From Dunaliella salina (lineage: Eukaryota; Chlorophyta; Chlorophyceae; Chlamydomonadales; Dunaliellaceae), in the NCBI GenBank assembly GCA_002284615.2, contig MU069494.1, forward strand, positions 311,371 through 323,933: a stretch of 12,563 bases of DNA, given 5' to 3'. A program made the translations under genes and the position numbers. The notes below the pieces were generated by a model. It did not search any database. It saw nothing but the letters and a program-made list of their open reading frames with translations, and was not told the origin of the DNA. Every line of letters starts with the position of its first letter. Positions within the stretch are counted from its first letter, which is position 1. Shown piece after piece: positions 6,951 through 12,563 of this stretch.

Positions 6951-7390
6951 GACCTGGATCAGGTCCAGATCAGTAAGCCGACTAGATTATAAAACAGGCA
7001 GTTCTGGATCAGGGGGTCCTGAATCAGGTGTATATCAAAACTGATTCAGACCTGCTCCAAGTAGGCAAATTAGAATAAAGGAGGCAGCCCTGAGTCAGGC
7101 ATTCTTCATCCTGAATCAGGTGGGATCAGGTCCAGAACAGACCTGCTCCGAGTACGCAAAATAGATTAAACAAGGCAGTTCTTAATAAGGCGTTGTTCAT
7201 CCTGACTCAGGTGTACATCCGAACTGATTCAGACCTGGCCTCGAGTAAGCCAACAAGATTACCGTAAGGCAGTTCTGAATCTGGCGTTTCCCATCCTGAA
7301 TCAGGGGTGGATCAGGTCCAGATCAGACCTCCCTCCTGATTCAGGTTCAACCAGAACCAACTGTCCTGAATCAGGCCTACATCAGAACAA
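6951..7390. repeat. Tandem satellite array, 91-98 bp period, rich in CCTGAWTCAGG
   Basis: Units start at GACCTG at 6951, 7049, 7140, 7232 and 7326, giving lengths of 98, 91, 92 and 94 bp and a decayed last unit. Each carries a shared AAGGCAGTTCT-like core and one or more palindromes TGAWTCA, sometimes TGASTCA. There is no open reading frame. Confidence 0.8.
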
Positions 7391-7395
7391 ACCAC

Positions 7396-7440
7396 ACTTT
7401 CCGACGTACCCCCTGGATCCATTCAGACCCGTCGGAAAGT
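7396..7440. repeat. Short perfect inverted repeat ACTTTCCGAC / GTCGGAAAGT
   Basis: ACTTTCCGAC at 7396-7405 pairs with GTCGGAAAGT at 7431-7440 across a 25-nt spacer. The same word recurs at 8662-8671, so the right arm here also pairs with the far end of the next block. It may mark two abutting element ends. Confidence 0.75.
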
Positions 7441-7458
7441 TGTTAAAGGCAGAAGCCC

Positions 7459-7770
7459 GTTTGATTCAAACGAGAAGTCCGTTTGAACGCGTTTGAATGC
7501 ACCGTTTGAAAGCATTTGATTCAAAGTAATATTCAAATTGCGTTCAAACGTGATTCAAACGGGTTTCAATGGTGTGCTTTTGAATTAAGCATGGCAGGAC
7601 CCCGTTTGATATAAACGCCATTCAAATACGTTCAATGCGTGCTCCCCGTTTGATTCAAACGTCATTCAACCGTGTGCTCCGTCTGTTTCAAGCGTGCCCC
7701 GTTTGATGCAAACGCCAATCAAACGTGCCCCGTTTGATTCAAACGCCATTCACATACATTCAATGCGTGC
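7459..7770. repeat. Irregular tandem repeats around GTTTGATTCAAACG
   Basis: CCCCGTTTGAT begins successive units at 7600, 7644, 7697 and 7728 (spacings 44, 53 and 31). Each is followed by variants of TCAAACGCCATTCAA. The stretch 7600-7643 is closely repeated at 7728-7770. Many words are near-perfect palindromes with a TGAWTCA centre. Confidence 0.7.
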
Positions 7771-8020
7771 TTCAAATAGTACAACCGTAACAGGGAAGAT
7801 TCGAACACGCGCAACCAAGCTCACATGCACGTCTCCAATTGTTCTCAACACAAGATGCGTATTATGCCGGCGTTTCTAACCATATATATAATAATATCCA
7901 AAGAATTTAATGATAATAACAAAGAATGTAAAAAATGATAACAATCATTGTTACCTTGTACACCATGTGTACCTTGTACACATTTTAAAGCCTTGCAAAG
8001 CACATCCTTTTGATACCAAT
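7771..8020. other. AT-rich spacer inside the satellite block
   Basis: It contains TATATATAATAATA at about 7882 and a short duplication of TACCTTGTACAC at 7951-7982. No gene is seen. GATTCGAAC at about 7799 resembles a reversed B box but no tRNA folds around it. Confidence 0.5.
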
Positions 8021-8065
8021 TGATTCAAAGGCAATTCAACTGGATTTCTAGGAGATTCAAATTAC

Positions 8066-8450
8066 TTTCAAATAGGATTCAATGCCCCGCTTCCTCACAC
8101 CCCTTGACCTTGCCCATCCTCATGGGAGCTCATGAAACACCATTGATTCAGATGGCAATCAAGCACAAATCCTGCTGAATCAAATGGCACATTTGAATGC
8201 CGTTTGAATGCTGTTTGAATGCCGCTTGATTCAAAGTATTATTCAAANTTCAAAGTATTATTCAAATGGGATTCAACTTGAATTGAATGCTTCACTTCCT
8301 CATGTCCCTTGACCTTGCCCGTCCTCATGGGAGCTCATGAAACACAATTGATTCAAATGGCAATCAAGCAGAAATCCTGCTGAATCAAATGGCACATTTG
8401 AATGCCATGTGAATGCCCTTTGAATGCCGCTTGATTCAAGCGCATTTCAG
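8066..8450. repeat. Direct duplication with 205-bp offset
   Basis: The words CCCTTGACCTTGCCC, GGGAGCTCATGAAACAC and AATCCTGCTGAATCAAATGG occur at 8101-8190 and again 205 bp later (GGGAGCT at 8124 and 8329), with further scattered identity before and after. It is a tandem segmental copy inside the satellite block. Confidence 0.8.
8230..8266. other. Ambiguous base flanked by an identical 18-mer, probable assembly join
   Basis: N at 8248 is flanked on both sides by the same 18 bases (8230-8247 and 8249-8266). That is what an unresolved overlap of two contig ends looks like, so the duplicated 18 bp and the local repeat length may be artificial. Confidence 0.7.
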
Positions 8451-8640
8451 CTGACAAGTTTGTAGATTCAAGCGGCGGCTTGAAATGCATTTGATTCAAG
8501 CATATTTCAGCGGACAGGTTCAGAGATTCAAGCAGCAGCTTGAAACCCATTTGATTCAAACGCATTTCAACTGATAGGGTTGTAGATTCAAGCGGCGGCT
8601 TGAAATCCGTTTGATTCAAACGGGATTCAACTGCCTTCAA
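8431..8640. repeat. 60-bp tandem repeat, three units plus a partial
   Basis: TTGATTCAA starts units at 8431, 8491, 8551 and 8611, exactly 60 bp apart. Each unit also holds TTCAAGCGGCGGCTTGAA or a variant, a stem TTCAAGC/GCTTGAA with a 4-nt loop. Because 60 is a multiple of three, the minus strand stays open through it and would encode 20-residue repeats (about 8353-8676). I do not regard that frame as a gene. Confidence 0.88.
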
Positions 8641-8672
8641 GCAGGATTCATGTAAAACATAACTTTCCGACG

Positions 8673-8789
8673 CCATGCAAACTCAGGGCAGAAGGCCCAG
8701 AGGGAGCCAAGATCCAACGACATACCTGGAATACCACACACAACCCCTTTATCACCCCATGCCCCTAATGTCCAAACACACCAGGAACT
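8673..8789. other. Unannotated junction between satellite block and copy 2
   Basis: No motif or repeat is recognised here. The true 5' limit of copy 2 may lie within this stretch, since coding-like sequence first becomes readable near 8790. Confidence 0.4.
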
Positions 8790-9887
8790 GACGCTGCCCA
8801 GCGGCTCTGGAGTTACAAGCAGAATAAGGCTGCTGAATAAAACGAAGGACAAGCTAGCAACACCATTTTCTGCTATGACCATGAGATGCTAAAAATCTTG
8901 GGCTGGCAGCATCTGCGGAAGTTTCAGAGATCCTCTCAAGAAAAGCAGCAAACTCAATACAAAGTACAATGGCTCCCCGTCACCATTGAAAAGTGGGCTT
9001 TGCCCATCTTCAAAGTAATGGGCTGAAAATGGCCTATTCAAAGCAAGTACCAAGAAGAACTAAAGCAGATGACTGTTGCCAGCACTGCAGGAGCCCACTT
9101 GTGATATCTGCCACCGCACATACCACTGGGGATGTCTCATTCATGTCAAAGCTTGCTCTCAGAATGAACGAGCACTGAGCAATCCTGATGAGCACTGGGA
9201 CTGCCCTGCATGCGCCCCTCTGTCAGCCTCCCAAAATGCGGACAGGCTCAACATCTCTGAAGAATGCCAAATTATGGTATCCCAAATGGGAAGTTGCTTC
9301 AATGTTTGAAATGCAACCAGATCTACATGCCCACGTGCAAGCCTCTGAAGAGGAAAGTCTGGAACAGAAAGAAGTCCCCTCAAACAATGAGGTAGACCTG
9401 GACAATATGGTCAACCAAGGCTTTGAAGGCAACCCTCGGAGCCTGTTTGACTACCGTCTGCGCCATTTTTTAAAATGTTACCTTTGACTTCCAATTATTA
9501 ACCCCTAGTCAGATATCATGCCAACATGGTTAGGTTAGGGTTTTGGTCAATGGTCAATGGTCAATGGTAATGTGATATCATAATGAAAAATGTTGATCCA
9601 TGAAGGAAACCCTCCAAACTAACACATCTGACAAGATTGCCATGCCGGCACAAATGCCAGAAGTGACCACTTCTGTATTGCCTGCATTTACAATGCCAAT
9701 GGCAAGTGCGCTGATATGCTTACTGTAGACAGGCTCAGCATCCTGCTTGAAGCTGATGAAGCAGCCAAAAAGGCCGGCATCCACACCACCATCTAGCCAC
9801 CTGTCCAGGATTCTGCAACAGAAATCATGTGACTGCTCTCACGTCAAAAGGCTCAATCAAAACATCTCTCTATCAAAAACAAAAAAA
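8790..9887 (+). pseudogene. Retrotransposon N-terminal protein with frameshifted PHD-type zinc finger
   Basis: Coding-like sequence hops between frames. 8790-9023 reads LWSYKQNKAAE, then YKVQWLPVTIEKWALPIF, with stops at 8838 and 9024. The frame then shifts to a KADDCCQHCRSP stretch and again, near 9095, to TCDICHRTYHWGC. Together these give a C4HC3 pattern: Cys codons 9077, 9086; 9100, 9109; His 9124, Cys 9133; Cys 9202, 9211. That is a PHD finger pattern; PHD fingers are known in ORF1 proteins of CR1-like non-LTR elements. An acidic stretch follows (about 9330-9440), then a readable block ending in ADEAAKKAGIHTTI before a TAG at 9794. The stretch 9490-9660 reads poorly and contains three GGTCAAT units (9545-9565). 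Linkage to copy 2 is inferred from order and orientation. Confidence 0.55.
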
Positions 9888-9891
9888 TCCA

Positions 9892-9999
9892 TGTGGTGGA
9901 GGGGGCACACGGCTCTTTTTGAGCCAATGTGTCTCCTCTTCCTTAATTGATGTAGGGAGAGTTTCTCTGCCTACGTAGTTTTTCTTTTTCTTTTCTTTT
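9892..9999 (+). mobile_element. 108-bp insertion: 3' end only of the minus-strand subfamily
   Basis: From CACACGGCTC to the tail it matches the 3' UTR of the 3908-5778 element, with two substitutions and a shorter hairpin loop (GGCTC-T5-GAGCC at 9911-9925). It ends in a TTTTTC/TTTTC tail (9976-9999). TCCA flanks it at 9888-9891 and 10000-10003, a 4-bp target-site duplication. This is an extremely 5'-truncated insertion into copy 2. Confidence 0.75.
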
Positions 10000-10003
10000 T
10001 CCA

Positions 10004-10565
10004 CAACTCTAACATGCTGATCACACCTCCTCAGATTCGTTCAGCCCTACTTAAATGGTGCTTGGTCTCAACAGAGAGGTTTTCCAACCCTCTTGAACTT
10101 GACAGTACCTTCAACACTTACTTCAGCGCAAGCTGCCGTGACCAGGTCTTTGGGACACACACAGACGCTCTCTCTGGACGTTTCAATGGCTTCTCCTTTT
10201 ACCAACCCCCTCATGATGACGGACTCATGTTCAGGCTCTTGCGCCATGCAGTGCACTCCTCCCTCCAAACCATAGAACCAGTATCTACCTTCATGCTCCT
10301 GCCCACTAGAGAGGCTTCAGCTGCAATGCACACATAGATTGGCTTAACAATTACCCGGATATTGCAAAAGTGCTTGCCAAATTTCCTGCTAGATTCATCC
10401 ACTTCACACTGTTTTGGTACGCTTCCTAAACACACCCTTCCTTCTTACCCAATGCAAGTAATTGTTGCCTGGAATCCAAATTCCAGAGAAGCCCTACAAA
10501 GCACTAAGAAAGATTGGTTTCAACCCCTCAAACAAGATGTTCCGGCTAACTGGCTACCCTTGTGA
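10004..10565 (+). pseudogene. Conserved retrotransposon domain with QPPH motif, function unknown (methyltransferase-like?)
   Basis: The first frame, 10014-10334, holds MLITPPQIRSALLKWC, a FNTYFSA block, DQVFG, SGRFNGFSFYQPPHDDGLM (QPPHDD at 10203-10220) and STFMLLP. A frameshift near 10330 leads to DWLNNYPDIAKVLAKFPA, and another back to MQVIVAWNPNSREAL and DWFQPLKQDVPANWLP. The layout (FG...DA, a GSF-like strand, an xPPH/x motif followed by helix residues, then a hydrophobic strand FMLLP) recalls the motif IV region of PCIF1/MT-A70-like adenine methyltransferases, where the motif is (N/D)PPF or NPPW. Here the first residue is Gln, so activity is doubtful. This is inference only; the domain may be unrelated. 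Copy 1 has its second half. Confidence 0.5.
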
Positions 10566-10742
10566 CTTCCAAATTCTGCCATGCCACCGCGCATCCATCA
10601 GCAACTAGCATCAAACACGTGGAAAAAGAAATTCCAATCACTTCCCCCTGACATCCATATACGGATACGTATATCATTGCTTACACAAATGCCCTCAAGC
10701 AAGGGCAGTCTTTTTTCCTGCCAACTACAAAAAAATGATCAC
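10566..10742 (+). other. Linker between the QPPH domain and RNase H, decayed coding
   Basis: After the TGA at 10563-10565 the sequence reads in another frame as CDFQILPC and later as RNSNHFPLTSIYG and FFPANYKKMI, leading into the RNase H start. About the first 40 nt still align with copy 1 (to 2253). No catalytic motif of reverse transcriptase (no FADD/YADD) or AP endonuclease is found in this interval. Confidence 0.45.
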
Positions 10743-11608
10743 ACCTAATAGTAAGGATTGGAGAGAAATCACGTACACAGATGGCAATGCCATTAAGTTA
10801 CAAGTTACAATGGGATCTAAGCCTTCAGCGATAAGGTTGGCTGCTCGGCGTGAAGTCCTATGTTGAGCACAAACACAAGCAACTCTAAATCACTGAAAAA
10901 CTGATGTAATGTCTCAAGAAGACAAGATGAAGTCCAGAAGGACAGCGTATGTGTAATGTGTTCACAGAGGGAGCAAGAAAACAAGGAAAGTCATTAAACA
11001 CCAGAATGATGACTCCCCGCCACTCCCTGGTTCAGGCGTTTATAACCAGGAAGGAACTTCCCCATCCTCCCAACACTTACAGCTGAACTTAAAACCTAAT
11101 GGTCCAACCCATGAGTCTTGGGCCTACAAACACCATCACCAGAGCAGAACTTGCACCCATCCTTGTGGCACTCCAACAAGAGCAAACTGCCATTGCCGCT
11201 GATAGTGCATCCTGCCTTTCCCAGATTTCAAAACAAATCCTGAATCCAATGCGCAGGGGATACCACCTGCATGCAGAGATTGCTCATGCTACATCAACCA
11301 TATTACAGCATTCCCCACACCCTACCTTTTTTCTACAAAGTCAAAGTCCACTCTGGCATAATAGGCAACGAGGTAACGAGGGGGCGGACCCCTGCGCTTG
11401 CATGGTAGCCCTCACAGACACTACAGGCATTGTACTTCCAGATGCCAGGGACCCATTCCACTCTCTCTACTGGCTGTCCTTGAAGACCTCTCACGCACAA
11501 AACTATGGCACACACCGCTCCCATGCTTTCCCAATTCAATATCTTGCCAACCTGAATGACAAACTAAAAGTACAAGTTGCACAAAATGTACAAGCTTGGC
11601 TCTGCTGA
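10743..11608 (+). pseudogene. Retrotransposon RNase H domain, interrupted (copy 2)
   Basis: All four catalytic carboxylates can be found. D is in YTDGN (10780-10782), E in RAEL (11147-11149), D in ADSASC (11201-11203), D in GADPC (11387-11389). His of VHSG (11349-11351) is in a neighbouring frame. Between the first Asp and GSGVYNQ (about 11030) lies about 190 bp of non-matching sequence with stops. Within the HSG block a +1 in a T6 run (11327-11332) and an 8-bp tandem duplication (11367-11382) together add 9 bases, so the frame recovers. The DARDPFHSLYWLSL block follows. It is inactive. Confidence 0.75.
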
Positions 11609-11950
11609 TACTTCAGGCCACCACTACAACAGATGACAGAAGCTCACCTCTACCCTTCAACCCGCCTCCCCAACCACCACAGTTGACTTCCCAGTTCACG
11701 ATCAAATTGTTATCTGCTAACAAGGAAATCAGCAACTCCTTCTGGAAAATCCTGAGATGACCCTTAAACAGCAAATTCACGTGATTAAGTACTAAAAAGG
11801 AACACTGTACTGACAAAAACATGCCTTCGATTTAAACTATTCTTCCAGTTCTGCAAGATGCCTACTCTGTGGCGGTGAATATAACATTGAGCACGTGCTC
11901 CTCAGGTGTACCGATTCAATTCAACAATAAGTTATGAGTGGGATGCACAT
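11609..11950 (+). pseudogene. Retrotransposon linker and CCHC finger (copy 2)
   Basis: The linker (NKEISNSFWK at about 11720-11750) is frameshifted with stops. The finger is complete: Cys 11859-11861, Cys 11868-11870, His 11892-11894, Cys 11907-11909, spaced C-x2-C-x7-H-x4-C, identical in spacing to copy 1. A TAA at about 11928-11930 interrupts the frame before MSGMHINRHH. Confidence 0.72.
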
Positions 11951-12563
11951 CAACAGGCACCATGCAGGCCTTAGTCTCTGTGCTAATGCCCTCAGTAAAG
12001 GCCGGTACGGCTCATCCCTTATTGGAATGAATGGCTGCAGTAATAATAGATTCCAGCAACAGGGCTTGCAAGTCCCTGAAAACATAACACATAGCATTCC
12101 TGATTGGGCATTCCCCAATGGTACTGGCTCCTCAGCCCGCCACCAAAGCTGCCCAGATGCTATCTTTGTGCGCTCTATCCCAGGTTGACCTGCCCACCTT
12201 CATCCCTCCAAGATCCCAGATCGCAACAGGGATATCCACCTTCCTGAATTAAAATTCTGTCCCGACACCAACCCCTTCATCAATTTGGAACATGCAGCAG
12301 CTCAAAATGCCCACACTGTAACCAGACTTGAATCCCGCAGCTCAAGAAATCCAAGCAGGAACAACAAAGTGACTCTACGTATCATCTTAATTGGTGTGGC
12401 TGGCACTATTTACAATGACTACACAACTAAATCTTTGATGAATCTAGGCCCTACCAAGCACAAAGCTGAACCAGTAGCAACTGAGCTTAGCTGCCACGCC
12501 ACCCAGAAATTGACATCCATTATGAACGCCAGATATGCTCTTCATTTTCAGGGGGCTTCGGGG
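11951..12563 (+). pseudogene. Retrotransposon restriction-like endonuclease (copy 2), cut by window end
   Basis: GRYGSSLIGMNGCSNNR is followed by SCPDAIFVRSIPG with Pro-Asp at 12153-12158. A TGA at 12186-12188 sits where the family has an Arg codon and could come from CGA by one CpG transition. The same frame continues with RDIHLPELKFC (Glu 12246-12248, Lys 12252-12254), completing PD-(D/E)XK with about 30 residues between halves. The ILIGVAGTIYNDYT and LGPTKHKAE blocks come next, with a frameshift near 12355. The window ends before the expected stop. Confidence 0.75.

Larger units (their letters stand above)
7430..8672. mobile_element. Candidate non-autonomous element or satellite block bounded by 12-bp inverted repeats
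   Basis: CGTCGGAAAGTT at 7430-7441 and its exact complement AACTTTCCGACG at 8661-8672 bound 1,243 bp packed with TTTGAWTCAAA palindromes. No transposase is visible and no clear target-site duplication flanks it, so a MITE-like element is only a hypothesis. It could equally be a complex satellite with a recurring boundary word. Confidence 0.45.
8790..12563 (+). mobile_element. Non-LTR retrotransposon copy 2 (Dualen/RandI-like), decayed, runs off the window
   Basis: Domain order on the plus strand: N-terminal region with PHD-type finger (8790-9887), conserved QPPH domain (10004-10610), RNase H (10743-11608), CCHC (11859-11909), RLE (to window end). A 108-bp foreign 3' end is inserted at 9892-9999. 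Removing it joins a Lys-Lys-Ile-His sequence to the frame at 10001. From about 10230 on it parallels copy 1 domain by domain. Many stops and frameshifts make it inactive. No reverse transcriptase or AP endonuclease is present. Confidence 0.65.

Noticed and set aside
7785..7870. Minus-strand tRNA suggested by GATTCGAAC
   Set aside because: The supposed T-stem does not pair and no A box or cloverleaf can be drawn around it.
7430..8640. CRISPR array
   Set aside because: Repeats are irregular palindromic satellites without uniform repeats or unique spacers, in clearly eukaryotic sequence.
8637..8882. 81-codon minus-strand frame with a hydrophobic N-terminus
   Set aside because: It runs antisense over the satellite boundary and the start of copy 2; no supporting motif.
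9527..9546. GGTTAGGTTAGGGTTTTGG as an interstitial telomere
   Set aside because: Only two imperfect TTAGG(G)-like units; too short to be more than chance.

Overview
This is non-coding, repeat-dense eukaryotic nuclear DNA. I recognise no host gene, rRNA or genuine tRNA. Almost everything identifiable is mobile-element debris: two decayed, frameshifted plus-strand copies and two minor copies (one minus strand) of a non-LTR retrotransposon, a probable tRNA-derived SINE, a probable solo LTR and several satellite arrays. The retrotransposon C-terminus joins RNase H, a CCHC finger and a PD-(D/E)XK restriction-like endonuclease (RLE). That set is the published signature of the Dualen/RandI group described from Chlamydomonas, so a green alga or a related protist is plausible. 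From memory, unverified, very similar proteins occur in prasinophyte-type green algae. The organism cannot be fixed from this window.

Layout. 1-30 is a (TG)n run. 313-551 is a SINE-like insertion with tRNA-type A and B boxes, flanked by a 27-bp target-site duplication. 552-1866 has no recognisable gene, but has a strong foldback at 1466-1531. 1867-6911 is copy 1 of the retrotransposon (plus strand), broken by two nested insertions: a solo LTR (3387-3854, TSD GCCC) and a 5'-truncated minus-strand relative (3908-5778) with a 583-codon undamaged reading frame. Removing both insertions restores the RLE reading frame across both joins. Copy 1 ends in a stop at 6208-6210, a short 3' UTR and a roughly 570-bp (TTTTC)n tail.

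6951-8672 is a satellite block. It has a 91-98-bp tandem array rich in CCTGAWTCAGG, then a 1.24-kb segment bounded by 12-bp inverted repeats and full of TTTGAWTCAAA palindromes, a 205-bp duplication and an exact 60-bp tandem array. 8790-12563 is copy 2 (plus strand, cut by the window end). It carries an N-terminal region with a frameshifted PHD-type finger, a conserved unnamed domain with a QPPH motif (possibly methyltransferase-like), RNase H, CCHC and RLE. It is interrupted by a 108-bp insertion that is only the 3' end of the minus-strand subfamily (9892-9999, TSD TCCA).

No reverse transcriptase or AP endonuclease is visible between the QPPH domain and RNase H in either plus-strand copy, and no copy in this window looks autonomous.
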